From assembly GCF_006149005.1 (NCBI RefSeq), contig NZ_VBSL01000013.1:62001-126000 (forward strand): 64,000 nt of DNA, written 5' to 3'. Made by a program: the position numbers and the translations under genes. Under the pieces are notes generated by a model, which ran no database searches, was not told where the DNA came from, and worked only from the letters and a program-made list of their open reading frames with translations. This document shows positions 8,765 through 18,418 of the stretch, piece by piece; the stretch's first letter is position 1; each line of letters starts with the position of its first letter. Origin of the DNA: Larkinella sp. C7. Lineage in GTDB: Bacteria > Bacteroidota > Bacteroidia > Cytophagales > Spirosomataceae.

Positions 8765-9952
8765 TCACTTAAAAGCCGGTATTCCCGTAATTTCGTTGCC
8801 CAGAATCAGGAGGTGAATGTCGTGTGTGCCTTCATAGGTAACCACGGATTCCAGGTTCATGAGGTGGCGCATGATGGGATAGTCGCCCGAAATGCCCATC
8901 GCACCGTGAATCTGCCGGGCTTCCCGAACCACGTTCAGGGCCATTTCGACGTTGTTCCGCTTGGCCATCGAAATCTGCGCCGTGGTCGCTTTTCCTTCGT
9001 TTTTCAACACGCCCAGCCGCCAGCAGATCAACTGCGCCTTCGTGATGTCGGTGAGCATCTCGGCCAGTTTTTTCTGCACCAGTTGAAAAGCCCCAATGGG
9101 TTTTCCGAATTGCTGCCGTTCCAGGGCATACCGCCGGGCAGAGTCGTAACAATCCATGGCCGCGCCAACCACGCCCCAGGCAATTCCGTACCGCGCCTGA
9201 TCGAGGCAGCGCAGCGGACTTTTCATGCCGTCGCTGCCGGGCAGCAGGTTTTCCTTCGGCACTTTTACATCCTGAAACACCAGTTCGCCCGTCGCACTGG
9301 CCCGCAACGACCATTTGTGGTGGATTTCGGGCGTCGAGAAGCCTTCCATTCCGCGTTCGACCAGCAATCCCCGGACGCGTCCCTGCTCGTTTTTTGCCCA
9401 CACCACGGCCAGATCAGCCACCGGCGAATTGGTGATCCACAATTTGGAACCATTGAGCAAATAATGGTCGCTATGCTCTGTGAAGGCAGTTTGCATACCG
9501 GCGGGGTTGGAACCGTGGTCGGGTTCGGTCAGGCCAAAACAGCCCAGCCATTCGCCCGTCGCCAGTTTCGGCAAGTACTTCCGCTTTTGTTCTTCGGAGC
9601 CAAACGCATCAATCGGCCACATTACCAGCGAGCTTTGCACCGAAACACACGACCGCATCCCCGAATCACCCCGCTCGATTTCCTGCATCATCAGACCGTA
9701 GGAAATGGCATCGAGCCCGCCCCCGCCGTATTCCGCCGGAATGGTGGGTCCAAACGCACCGATTTCGCCAAACTTCCGGGGCATGTCGGCCGGAAACTCT
9801 GCCCGCTGGGCGCAGTCTTCGATGATCGGGCTGATTTCCCGATTCACAAATGCCCGCATGGCCGACCGGACGAGCTTCTGGTCGTCCGTCAGCAGCTCGT
9901 CGATCCCGTAAAAATCAGGTGCTTCAAAACCGGTGGTTTGCAGAGTTGCCAT
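8765..9952 (-). CDS. Acyl-CoA dehydrogenase, glutaryl-CoA dehydrogenase type
   Basis: The 395-aa flavoprotein has the acyl-CoA dehydrogenase fold throughout. Features point to glutaryl-CoA dehydrogenase: SVQSSLVMWPI, the FGLTEPDHGSNPAGM FAD-binding stretch, and the C-terminal TYEGTHDIHLLILGNEITG containing the catalytic Glu region. It would oxidise and decarboxylate glutaryl-CoA to crotonyl-CoA in lysine/tryptophan catabolism; exact substrate is inferred from these motifs. The frame runs on to 10018, but ATG 9952 gives the conserved N-terminus. It starts 13 bases after the fucosidase stop on the same strand, so read-through from that gene is likely even though the functions are unrelated. Confidence 0.9.
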   Translation of the reverse strand: MATLQTTGFEAPDFYGIDELLTDDQKLVRSAMRAFVNREISPIIEDCAQRAEFPADMPRKFGEIGAFGPTIPAEYGGGGLDAISYGLMMQEIERGDSGMRSCVSVQSSLVMWPIDAFGSEEQKRKYLPKLATGEWLGCFGLTEPDHGSNPAGMQTAFTEHSDHYLLNGSKLWITNSPVADLAVVWAKNEQGRVRGLLVERGMEGFSTPEIHHKWSLRASATGELVFQDVKVPKENLLPGSDGMKSPLRCLDQARYGIAWGVVGAAMDCYDSARRYALERQQFGKPIGAFQLVQKKLAEMLTDITKAQLICWRLGVLKNEGKATTAQISMAKRNNVEMALNVVREARQIHGAMGISGDYPIMRHLMNLESVVTYEGTHDIHLLILGNEITGIPAFK

Positions 9953-9965
9953 GCTGTATAAACCG

Positions 9966-12044
9966 TTAATGGACCAACACCCCAACCTCAGCCGCCGACG
10001 TCCAGTGCTCGTTTTCATTCACCGACGAAAGTGCCACCAGTTTGATGAATTTTGCGGTCTGAGGAGCCGGAAAAGCCACCTCCTGTTTCACCGGATTGTT
10101 TTTGATGTTGGCAAACGAGCGGTTTTCCAACACCGGTTTCCAGTCGGTTCCGTTTTCGCTTACGTAAAAACTATACTGGTAAATCGTCCCGCCCGACTGG
10201 CCATCCTGCCGGGGAGTGTAGGTAAATCCTTTCAGGGTCAGGCTTTCGCCCAGATTGACGACCAACTCGTGCGGATGTTTCCTGCCGCCCTCCTGCCGGG
10301 CGGTTTGCCAGACGGTGCCGGGGTTCGAATCAATCGCCCGGCTGGCGGAATTCCGGCTACTTTCATCACCGACAACCGACCAGTTGGCGGGCGCCAGGTC
10401 GAACGAGGCCGGGATGGTTTCCGAGGATTCCGCACCGTTTTTAATGAACGCTTTGGCTTTGATCGTACCGCCTTTGGCATAGTTGAACGGCGCAGAATAC
10501 CGCGTTGATGCCAGCGTTGGCTCCGTTCCATCGGTCGTATACCGAATAACCGGATCTGCAACTTCCGACGTGATCGTCACCAAACCCTGTTTGCTCCGGG
10601 CAATCTCGGGATTCGACAACAACTCCGGTGCTTTGTAAATACCGACCGACGAGAGCACCGGGCAGGCATTGGCATCGAGAATCGTCACCCGCACTTTGGC
10701 GGTTTTCAGCGTCGGAAAAACCAGAATCCGTTTGTAGCCAATGGTCGTTTGCTGATCGATGGTTTCGAACCGGTTGCCGTTCCAGGCTTCCACTTTGAAC
10801 GATTTGACACGTTGCCCCAGCGGAATGTATTCCTGCAACACCACGCGGTTGATTTCGGTCGGTTTTCCCAGGTCAACCACAAACGAAGCCTGCCGAACGG
10901 CATCATCCGTCGTCCAGTAGGTATCGTAGTTGCCATCCAGCAAATTACCAGCCGCAAAATGATGATCCTTTCCCCGGACTGTCGAAGCCGTTGCGGTTTT
11001 GCCCAGGGCCAGATTCGTTTTGAAAGAAGCATCGACAGTTTTGCGGAATTCCATCAACCGCGTCGAGTCGTTGGGATGAATCAGGCCTTCGCGCGAAACC
11101 GGTACATTCAACAGCAAATTGCCGTTGCGGCCTACTGACGAGTAATAAATCTTCATCAGGTGTGTCAGGGTTTTGACCCGGTCATCGGTGTCGGGGCTGT
11201 AAAACCAGCCCGGCCGAATCGACACGTCGACTTCCGCCGGAATCCAGTACTTCCCGTTTTCATTGCCGGTATTCAAGACCTGCGTGGAGGGCGCGGCATT
11301 ACCCATGCCAAAACCGTCCGTATTCAGCGTCGACCAGTTGGTTTCTCCGGCAATACCGGATTCGTTCCCCATCCACCGGCAACCCGGACCTATATCACTG
11401 AAAATGATGGCTTTCGGCTGGTGCTTGAACACCACGCCCCGGAACAGATCCCAGTCGTATTCCTGGCGTTTTCCATTCGGCCCCTCGCCATTGGCCCCAT
11501 CGAACCACTGTTCAAACACGTCGCCATAGCTGCTCAACACCTCATCGAGCGTGTTGGCAAAAATCTGGTTATACTCCGGTGTGCCATAGGCGGGGTGGTT
11601 GCGGTCCCAGGGCGAGAGGTAGACGCCAAATTTCAACCCGTATTCCTTGCAGGCATTCGACAACTCACGCAGGACATCGCCTTGTCCATTTTTCCAGGCA
11701 CTCTCGCGCACCGTGTGTTTGCTGAATTTACTCGGCCAGAGGCAAAAACCGTCGTGGTGTTTGGCCGTGATGATGATGGCTTTCATACCAGCCGCCTTGG
11801 CAGTTTTGGCCCACTGGCGGGCATCCAGGCGCGACGGATTGAAGACTTTCGGATCTTCGTCGCCGTGGCCCCATTCCTTGTTGGTAAACGTGTTCGGACC
11901 AAAATGGATGAACATGTAATATTCCATTTGCTGCCACTGCACCTGCTGGGGGGTCGGCAGGGCACCGTAGGGCGCGGGGGGGGCAGTCTTTTGCGCGTTG
12001 ACGCTTAACGTACTGAGTAATCCTAAATAAAGAAATTTTTTCAT
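9966..12044 (-). CDS. Exported alpha-L-fucosidase, GH29, with C-terminal carbohydrate-binding domains
   Basis: At 692 aa, the protein begins with a signal peptide ending near SVNAQ. The GH29 catalytic domain (about residues 25-370) contains MFIHFGPNTF, the AKHHDGFCLW stretch and EQWFDGANGEG, where the Asp is the expected nucleophile. A linker domain with WTTDDA and VVDLG follows, then a chitobiase-like Ig domain (YTTDGTEP), and finally an F5/8 type C (discoidin) domain (about 550-690). It probably removes fucose from glycans in the periplasm or at the cell surface. No SusC/SusD pair or other glycosidase is next to it, so it is not in a classical polysaccharide utilisation locus. ATG 12044 is chosen because the frame before it carries no signal peptide. 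Confidence 0.93.
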   Translation of the reverse strand: MKKFLYLGLLSTLSVNAQKTAPPAPYGALPTPQQVQWQQMEYYMFIHFGPNTFTNKEWGHGDEDPKVFNPSRLDARQWAKTAKAAGMKAIIITAKHHDGFCLWPSKFSKHTVRESAWKNGQGDVLRELSNACKEYGLKFGVYLSPWDRNHPAYGTPEYNQIFANTLDEVLSSYGDVFEQWFDGANGEGPNGKRQEYDWDLFRGVVFKHQPKAIIFSDIGPGCRWMGNESGIAGETNWSTLNTDGFGMGNAAPSTQVLNTGNENGKYWIPAEVDVSIRPGWFYSPDTDDRVKTLTHLMKIYYSSVGRNGNLLLNVPVSREGLIHPNDSTRLMEFRKTVDASFKTNLALGKTATASTVRGKDHHFAAGNLLDGNYDTYWTTDDAVRQASFVVDLGKPTEINRVVLQEYIPLGQRVKSFKVEAWNGNRFETIDQQTTIGYKRILVFPTLKTAKVRVTILDANACPVLSSVGIYKAPELLSNPEIARSKQGLVTITSEVADPVIRYTTDGTEPTLASTRYSAPFNYAKGGTIKAKAFIKNGAESSETIPASFDLAPANWSVVGDESSRNSASRAIDSNPGTVWQTARQEGGRKHPHELVVNLGESLTLKGFTYTPRQDGQSGGTIYQYSFYVSENGTDWKPVLENRSFANIKNNPVKQEVAFPAPQTAKFIKLVALSSVNENEHWTSAAEVGVLVH

Positions 12045-12389
12045 TGATAAGAGATTGACATCATGCCATCCGGTCAGCGCTCTGGAATCCTGACCGCAGT
12101 GGCAAATCTGGTTACTTGTTTTCAAATACTCATGGAGCTTTTGACCGATCCAATACGCCTGAAAGGATGGTAAAAGTAGTTCGGTTTTTGTCAATTGATT
12201 ACTCAGGTGGCGGGTTTTTTCAATGAGGCATATTGGATCGTAAACGCCATTGTGGTCAGGGTCTTCACCCACTGAGCGGGTTACATTCAGTTATTTGACT
12301 AATTTTACCAAAAAATACCTAAATAATATAAGAAATACCTGCGAACCGGGAACACGGTCGTGTTGTTGAAGAAGCAGGAGTTTTCATGT
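12045..12389. other. Intergenic region between divergent fucosidase and COG2509 genes
   Basis: This 345-base gap must contain both divergent promoters. A near-consensus minus-strand -7 element (TACTTTTA on the minus strand, plus coordinates 12171-12178) and an AT-rich stretch (12290-12350) are present, but no matching -33 boxes at proper spacing. I see no RNA gene or ORF with support. Confidence 0.6.
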
Positions 12390-13979
12390 ATGATTCATTC
12401 GCTTTCGTTAACCCTCGAACCCGATATTGCCCTGGATGATGCGGCTTTCGAGCGGGAAGTCTATAACCGATTATTGATTCCGTCGGATCTGCTGACCGGA
12501 GCGGAACCCGAACGTCCTGTTGTCCGAAAACTGCGCCAGTCCATCGACGCCCGATCCCGGCAAATTAAAGTTCATATCGACGCCGAAGTGTACATTGGCG
12601 AAAAACCGCACCCCCTGATTGCCTACCAACGCACCTATCCGAACGTCAGCAATGCCCGGCAGGTGGTGGTGGTTGGTGCCGGACCGGCGGGGCTTTTTGC
12701 GGCACTGCGGCTGGTCGAACTGGGCATCAAACCGGTGGTGCTGGAACGCGGCAGCGATGTCAGAACCCGTCGGCGCGACCTGGCGGCCATCAACAAAGAG
12801 CACGTTGTCAATCCCGAATCCAATTACTGCTTTGGCGAAGGGGGTGCCGGAACCTATTCCGATGGCAAACTCTATACCCGCTCCAAAAAACGGGGCGATG
12901 TTCGCCGGATCCTCGAAATTCTCGTCGCCCACGGTGCCACGGAACAGATTCTGGTCGATGCCCATCCGCACATTGGTACCAACAAACTGCCCGATGTGGT
13001 GATGGCGCTGCGGCAAAGCATTCTCGATGCGGGGGGCGAAATCCGTTTCGATACCCGCATGGTCGATTTGCTGGTTGAACAAAATGAAATCAAGGGCGTT
13101 GTTACTCACCGGGGCGAAGAATTAACCGGACTGGGGGTCATTCTGGCCACCGGTCACTCGGCGCGTGACGTGTTTGCGCTCTTGCAGCAGAAAGGCATCA
13201 CCATCGAAAGCAAACCGTTTGCGATGGGCGTCCGGATCGAGCACCAGCAGTCGTTCATCGACCAGGTACAGTACCACCGCCCGAATCGGGGGGATTACCT
13301 GCCGGCAGCATCGTACAGTCTGGTCACGCAAACACGTCACAAGGGCATCGAGCGGGGTGTGTTTTCGTTCTGTATGTGTCCGGGTGGCTTCATTGTGCCA
13401 GCCGCCACCGCGCCGGGCGAACTGGTGGTCAATGGCATGTCGCCCTCGCGCCGGGATTCAAAATTCGCGAATTCGGGCCTGGTGGTGGCCATCCACGAAA
13501 ACGATTTGAAAAAATACCGGGACTACGGCCCGCTGGCCGGTTTGCAATACCAGAAAGAACTCGAACAACGCGCCTGTCAGTTGGCCGGGGGCGATCAAAC
13601 CGCACCGGCCCAGCGGGTTTCGGATTTCGTCAATGGGCGGGTTTCCGGCAGCCTGTTGCCAACGTCCTATCAACCCGGCCTGAAACCGGCCGATATGAGT
13701 TCGGTGCTGCCGGAAGCCATTGCAGCTCCTCTGAAAGCCGGTTTGAAACAGTTTGGCCTGTCGATGCGCGGCTATGTGACGAACGAAGCCCAGCTCATTG
13801 GGGTGGAAAGCCGGACGTCGTCGCCCGTCCGGATTCCGCGGCTGGCCGATACGCTCGAACACGTGCAGATCCGGCGGCTGTATCCCTGTAGTGAAGGTGC
13901 CGGGTATGCGGGCGGCATTGTGTCGGCGGCTATGGACGGTGAAAAATGTGCTGAACAACTGATTAAACGCTATGGTTGA
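12390..13979 (+). CDS. FAD-dependent dehydrogenase of the COG2509 family
   Basis: The 529-aa protein has a short N-terminal alpha/beta region (1-90) and then a Rossmann FAD-binding motif VVGAGPAGLFAALRL. Further signatures are the NYCFGEGGAGTYSDGKLYTRS stretch and, near the end, YPCSEGAGYAGGIVSAAMDG. These define a widespread flavoprotein family annotated as uncharacterised FAD-dependent dehydrogenase; the physiological substrate is not known to me. GTG 12360 is an upstream possibility, but ATG 12390 matches the family N-terminus (MIHSLSLTL). The stop overlaps the following Nudix gene by 8 bases, so both are co-translated from one transcript. Confidence 0.88.
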   Translation: MIHSLSLTLEPDIALDDAAFEREVYNRLLIPSDLLTGAEPERPVVRKLRQSIDARSRQIKVHIDAEVYIGEKPHPLIAYQRTYPNVSNARQVVVVGAGPAGLFAALRLVELGIKPVVLERGSDVRTRRRDLAAINKEHVVNPESNYCFGEGGAGTYSDGKLYTRSKKRGDVRRILEILVAHGATEQILVDAHPHIGTNKLPDVVMALRQSILDAGGEIRFDTRMVDLLVEQNEIKGVVTHRGEELTGLGVILATGHSARDVFALLQQKGITIESKPFAMGVRIEHQQSFIDQVQYHRPNRGDYLPAASYSLVTQTRHKGIERGVFSFCMCPGGFIVPAATAPGELVVNGMSPSRRDSKFANSGLVVAIHENDLKKYRDYGPLAGLQYQKELEQRACQLAGGDQTAPAQRVSDFVNGRVSGSLLPTSYQPGLKPADMSSVLPEAIAAPLKAGLKQFGLSMRGYVTNEAQLIGVESRTSSPVRIPRLADTLEHVQIRRLYPCSEGAGYAGGIVSAAMDGEKCAEQLIKRYG

Positions 13980-14610
13980 TCCTTCGTTTCATAGCTTCGC
14001 CAGTGCCCTGCGGGAACGACTGGCCGAACCGCTGCCCGGCCCGGATGCCCACCTGAAAATGGCAGCCCGGTCGCGTTTGCGAATGGCAATGCAACCGAAC
14101 GAACGGACCCGCCGGAGTGCCGTCCTGATTGTCTTTTATCCCTACCAGAATTCGATTTTTTTACCCCTGATTCTGCGACCCCAATACGATGGTGTTCATG
14201 CCGGCCAAATGGCCTTTCCGGGTGGTCGCATGGAGCGCACCGACGAAAGTCTGATCCGGACGGCCCTGCGGGAAGCTCAGGAAGAAGTCGGCATTCGGGT
14301 AACGGATGTTAAGGTGTTGGGCAAACTGACCGAGATCTACATTCCTCCCAGTAATTTTTACGTACAGCCCGTGGTGGGCATCCTTCCCTACCGCCCGGAT
14401 TTCTACCCCGACCCGCGCGAAGTCGAACACGTAGTCGAGGTATCGTTAGATGAACTGATGGACGAAAGCATCATTGGCGAAAACGGTATTGAAATCAAAG
14501 GCACCCTCATCGACGCCCCTTTTTACCAGATTCAGGGTTTCAAAGTGTGGGGCGCAACCGCCATGATGATCAGCGAATTGCTGACGGTGATTCATTCCGT
14601 TCCGAAGTAA
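13972..14610 (+). CDS. Nudix hydrolase, CoA pyrophosphatase-like (NudL type)
   Basis: The 212-aa protein contains the full Nudix box from GGRMERTD through REAQEEVG (about residues 83-105), with the metal-binding glutamates present. The preceding segment (LILRPQYDGVHAGQMAFPGG) resembles the family of CoA diphosphatases that split CoA into 3',5'-ADP and 4'-phosphopantetheine. The start overlaps the preceding flavoprotein gene by 8 bases. The Nudix fold is certain; CoA as the substrate is inferred from similarity to YeaB/NudL. Confidence 0.88.
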   Translation: MVDPSFHSFASALRERLAEPLPGPDAHLKMAARSRLRMAMQPNERTRRSAVLIVFYPYQNSIFLPLILRPQYDGVHAGQMAFPGGRMERTDESLIRTALREAQEEVGIRVTDVKVLGKLTEIYIPPSNFYVQPVVGILPYRPDFYPDPREVEHVVEVSLDELMDESIIGENGIEIKGTLIDAPFYQIQGFKVWGATAMMISELLTVIHSVPK

Positions 14611-14951
14611 ATTAGTGAAATCAGCTCTGGGATTCTATTTGGAAATTATTATATTTGTGATACAAGTATCATATACCAAGGATCGCAAAATGAATACGAC
14701 CGAAACCTTTGCAAATCCGGAAACGGTGCCTTTTTAGGCCTGACTGCAAAACCGGCATCTCTTTTGTTCTTTTTTGCCCGGCGACGTAAAGATACGTCAC
14801 GAAAACGACCTAAATCCCGCATTTTGCTTCAATCTGGCCTGTTTTCTTGAAAACTATTGTATCTTTATGAAGCTATCGACGGAGCCATTCCACCCGCCGA
14901 CCCAATCAAAACGATAGCATTTACCATTGATTTTTATCCGTATCCATTCGA
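14611..14951. other. 341-base leader region upstream of topoisomerase IV subunit A
   Basis: A perfect -7 element TATATTTG (14650-14657) is followed at once by a small inverted repeat TGATAC-AA-GTATCA (14658-14671). A mini-ORF of 15 codons (14691-14738, MNTTETFANPETVPF) starts 34 bases downstream of the element. A second near-consensus -7 box, TATCTTTA (14860-14867), lies 85 bases before the gene start. No proper -33 box was found for either. This could be a regulated leader, but no riboswitch or terminator is evident. Confidence 0.4.
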
Positions 14952-17612
14952 ATGAGCGAAATTCTGGACCCAACTGATTTACCGGAAGATCAAAATGAAA
15001 ACACCCTCCACCAGCAAACCGTGGTGTCGGGCCTCTACGAAAACTGGTTTTTAGAGTACGCATCCTACGTAATTCTGGAGCGGGCCGTTCCGGCCGTTGA
15101 AGACGGTCTGAAACCGGTACAACGCCGGATTCTACACGCCCTGAAAGAAATGGACGATGGGCGCTTCAACAAAGTGGCCAACGTCATCGGCCAGACCATG
15201 CAGTATCACCCCCACGGTGATGCCTCGATCGGTGATGCGCTGACCACCATCGGCCAGAAAAATCTGGTGTTCGACACACAGGGCAACTGGGGCGACATCC
15301 GGACCGGCGACGGGGCTGCGGCACCCCGCTACATCGAAGTCCGGCTCTCGAAATTCGGCAACGACGTTATATTCAATCCGCAAACCACTGAATGGCAATT
15401 GTCGTACGATGGCCGGAAAAAAGAACCGGTGACCCTGCCCGTTAAATTCCCGCTGCTGCTGGCGATGGGCGTAGAAGGGATTGCCGTGGGTCTTTCGACC
15501 AAAATTCTGCCCCATAACTTCATTGAACTGGTTGAAGCGTCGATCAACATCCTGAAAGACAAACCGGTCACTTTATACCCTGATTTTTTAACCGGCGGTT
15601 ACATCGACGTCAGCAATTACAACGACGGTGGCCGTGGTGGAAAAGCCCGCATCCGGGCAAAAATTGAGGAATTTGACAAGAAAACGCTGATCATCCGCGA
15701 AATACCGTTCGGCACCACGACGACGTCGATCAAGGATTCGATCATCAAAGCCAACGACGACGGGAAAATCAAGATCAAGAAAGTGGAAGATCTGACGTCG
15801 AAAGATGTCGAAATTCACGTTCACCTGGCCCCCGGCGTTTCTCCCGATATCACCATCGACGCGCTCTATGCCTTCACCGAGTGTGAGGTGTCGGCTTCGC
15901 CCAATGCCTGCGTCATTATCAAGGACAAACCGCACTTTGTGACAGTGACCGACATTCTGCGGATCAACACGCACCAGACGGTCGACTTGCTGGAACGGGA
16001 GTTGCAAATCCGGCGGGCAGAGTTGCTGGAGAAACTGCTGTACAGTTCCCTCGAAAAGATTTTTATCGAAAACCGGATTTACCGCAAAATCGAAGAGTGC
16101 GAAACGTTCGAGGCCGTACTGGAAACGATCGACAAAGGGCTGAAACCGTTCAAGAAACAATTTTACCGCGAAATTACGCAGGACGACCTGTTGCGTCTGA
16201 CCGAAATCCGGATCAAGCGGATTTCAAAATACGACGGTTTCAAAGCCGAGGAATTGATGCGGAGACTGGAGCAGGAACTGGCGGAAGTGGACGACAACCT
16301 GGCGAACCTGACCCGCTACGCCATCAACTATTACCGGGATCTGCTGAAAAAATACGGCAAAGGCCGCGAGCGGAAAACCGAAATCCGGGCCTTCAACACC
16401 ATCTCGGCCAATGTTGTGGCGGCTGCCAATGCCAAACTGTACGTCGACCGCGAAGGCGGTTTTGTCGGTTCCGGTTTGAAAAAGGATGAGTTTGTCTCCG
16501 ATTGTTCCGACATTGACGACATCATCGTTTTCCGACGCGACGGCAAATGTCTGGTGACCAAAATTCAGGATAAAACCTTCGTCGGCAAAGACATCATTTA
16601 CTGCGCAGTTTTCAAAAAGAATGACGAGCGCAAGGTCTACAACCTGCTGTACCTCGACGGAAAATCAGGGATTACGATGGCCAAACGGTTCAGCGTCACG
16701 GCCGTGACGCGCGACCGGGAATATGACCTGACGATGGGCAATCCGAAGTCGAAAGTGCTGTGGTTTACGGCCAACGACAACGGTGAAGCGGAAGTAGTAA
16801 CCATCAACCTGACAGCGCAGAGTACGGCCAAAATCAAGCAGTTCGACTACAATTTTGCGGAAGTCGGGATCAAAAACCGCTCTGCGCAGGGAAATATCCT
16901 CACGAAATATCCGGTGCGAAAGGTGAGCCTGAAATCGGGCGGGGTTTCTACCCTAGGGGGCGTCGACATCTGGTATGACGAACACCTCGGTCGGTTGAAC
17001 CGCGACGAGCGCGGAAAATATTTAGGGAATTTCGACAACGGTATGAGCATTTTGGTGGTCTATAAAGATGGGCAGTATGAACTGACCAATTATAACCTGA
17101 CCAACCGCTACGAACCGTCCGAAATTGCGGTTCTGGAAAAGTTCGACAGCGAGCGAATTCTGTCGGCCATCTATTACGAAGTCAACCAGAAATCGCATTA
17201 TGTAAAGCGGTTTAAGGTTGAAACCACAACGCAGGACAAGAAATTCAGCTTCATTGGCGACACAAAAGGCTCGAAACTGATGGCGGTTACGGCCGACCGG
17301 TTTCCCCGCTTCGAAATTGCCCACCAGTTGAAAGACAAGGGGCCACTCGAAAAAATGGTGCTGGAGCCTGAAGGCTTCATCGACGTGCGGGGTTGGAAGG
17401 CTTTGGGGGCGAAATTGCCATTTGCCAAGGTGAAAGAAGTGAAATTGCTCCCTCCACGGCGCAATAATGAGCGGGATATAGCGGAAAATACCGCGATAAC
17501 ACCTAACTTAATCGTCGTGGAAGCGGAAACGGACGAACCGATGGACGAAACAACCGAAACGGAAGACAACGGAACCGAGCCATCCGCCAAACAATTAGGC
17601 TTGTTTTCATGA
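14952..17612 (+). CDS. parC: DNA topoisomerase IV subunit A
   Basis: This 886-aa type IIA topoisomerase subunit has the breakage-reunion domain at its N-terminus (LEYASYVILERAVPAVEDG), the quinolone-pocket region YHPHGDASIGDAL and the catalytic Tyr in AAPRYIEVRLS. The C-terminal half forms the beta-propeller. No canonical GyrA box is visible, and the N-terminus matches the ParC type of Bacteroidota, so decatenation of daughter chromosomes is the likely job. The position equivalent to GyrA Ser83 is Ala, which I believe is normal for this clade. The partner parE is not in the window. The next gene starts 1 base after the stop. Confidence 0.88.
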   Translation: MSEILDPTDLPEDQNENTLHQQTVVSGLYENWFLEYASYVILERAVPAVEDGLKPVQRRILHALKEMDDGRFNKVANVIGQTMQYHPHGDASIGDALTTIGQKNLVFDTQGNWGDIRTGDGAAAPRYIEVRLSKFGNDVIFNPQTTEWQLSYDGRKKEPVTLPVKFPLLLAMGVEGIAVGLSTKILPHNFIELVEASINILKDKPVTLYPDFLTGGYIDVSNYNDGGRGGKARIRAKIEEFDKKTLIIREIPFGTTTTSIKDSIIKANDDGKIKIKKVEDLTSKDVEIHVHLAPGVSPDITIDALYAFTECEVSASPNACVIIKDKPHFVTVTDILRINTHQTVDLLERELQIRRAELLEKLLYSSLEKIFIENRIYRKIEECETFEAVLETIDKGLKPFKKQFYREITQDDLLRLTEIRIKRISKYDGFKAEELMRRLEQELAEVDDNLANLTRYAINYYRDLLKKYGKGRERKTEIRAFNTISANVVAAANAKLYVDREGGFVGSGLKKDEFVSDCSDIDDIIVFRRDGKCLVTKIQDKTFVGKDIIYCAVFKKNDERKVYNLLYLDGKSGITMAKRFSVTAVTRDREYDLTMGNPKSKVLWFTANDNGEAEVVTINLTAQSTAKIKQFDYNFAEVGIKNRSAQGNILTKYPVRKVSLKSGGVSTLGGVDIWYDEHLGRLNRDERGKYLGNFDNGMSILVVYKDGQYELTNYNLTNRYEPSEIAVLEKFDSERILSAIYYEVNQKSHYVKRFKVETTTQDKKFSFIGDTKGSKLMAVTADRFPRFEIAHQLKDKGPLEKMVLEPEGFIDVRGWKALGAKLPFAKVKEVKLLPPRRNNERDIAENTAITPNLIVVEAETDEPMDETTETEDNGTEPSAKQLGLFS

Positions 17613-17613
17613 T

Positions 17614-18321
17614 ATGAATCCAATGTCGTACACGACTGACCGGGAATCCGGCAATTACAAAGGAGTCAGACCCCGGGTTCGGGTGTCACGGATGAAGCGT
17701 CTTGTCAAGGGTAGTATCACCCTGGCATTTGCGGGCGTGACCATCGTGCTCCTTTGTAATTTCTGGGTGGTCTACAGCACCCGGAGTCAGGTCTATTTCG
17801 ACATGGATTCCCTGCCTTCCAACGAAGTCGGTCTGGTGCTGGGAACCAGCAAGTCCGTGAAAAGTGGAAACGAAAATCTGTTTTTCCGCTATCGGATGGA
17901 AGCCACTGCCCGGCTCTGGAAAGTGGGCAAAATCAAACACATCATCCTGAGCGGCAACAACGACTCGGAATACTACAACGAGCCCTCCGACATGAAAAAA
18001 GCCCTGCTGCGGATGGGCATCCCGGAGGCCGACATGACCCTCGATTACGCCGGTTACCGCACCTTTGATTCGGTGGTACGCTGCAAGCAGGTGTTCAATC
18101 AGGACAAGATCACGATCATCTCCCAGAATTTTCACAACGCCCGCGCCCTCTACATTGGCAACCACCAGGGCATCGATGCCATTGCCTTTGCCGCCCAGGA
18201 CATTCCCGGCGGTTATTCGTTCCGCACCCTGATCCGCGAATACCTGGCCCGCCCCCTGGCCGTTCTGGATGTATACATCGTGCATCCACAACCCCAAATG
18301 GAGAATATAGAGATTCGATAG
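17614..18321 (+). CDS. SanA/YdcF-like DUF218 membrane protein
   Basis: The 235-aa protein has one N-terminal membrane anchor (about residues 32-52) followed by a DUF218 domain with VGLVLGTSK, HIILSGNN and the TIISQNFHNARA stretch. The family includes E. coli SanA, linked to envelope permeability to vancomycin, and YdcF. The domain probably lies in the periplasm. It begins 1 base after the topoisomerase stop, so it is probably cotranscribed. ATG codons at 17623 and 17692 are alternative starts; the last would leave the anchor intact. Confidence 0.85.
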   Translation: MNPMSYTTDRESGNYKGVRPRVRVSRMKRLVKGSITLAFAGVTIVLLCNFWVVYSTRSQVYFDMDSLPSNEVGLVLGTSKSVKSGNENLFFRYRMEATARLWKVGKIKHIILSGNNDSEYYNEPSDMKKALLRMGIPEADMTLDYAGYRTFDSVVRCKQVFNQDKITIISQNFHNARALYIGNHQGIDAIAFAAQDIPGGYSFRTLIREYLARPLAVLDVYIVHPQPQMENIEIR

Positions 18322-18418
18322 CCGATTCAATTTCTCTGGAATACTGCTAAAAACCGCGAGTTATGCGCTCAATCCCACCGGCTATTCATTTCAAATAGGC
18401 GATTGCTGAATGCTGCTT

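Noticed and set aside
8741-9961. Long plus-strand ORF of 406 codons opposite the acyl-CoA dehydrogenase
   Set aside because: Shadow of the minus-strand gene; the translation is Arg/His/Pro-rich and has no family features, while the minus frame shows clear dehydrogenase motifs.
11160-12008. Plus-strand ORF of 282 codons opposite the fucosidase
   Set aside because: Antisense shadow; the GH29 catalytic motifs are in the minus frame.
15180-15240. Quinolone-resistance change at the GyrA Ser83-equivalent Ala
   Set aside because: Ala here appears normal for the Bacteroidota ParC clade, so no resistance mutation can be claimed.
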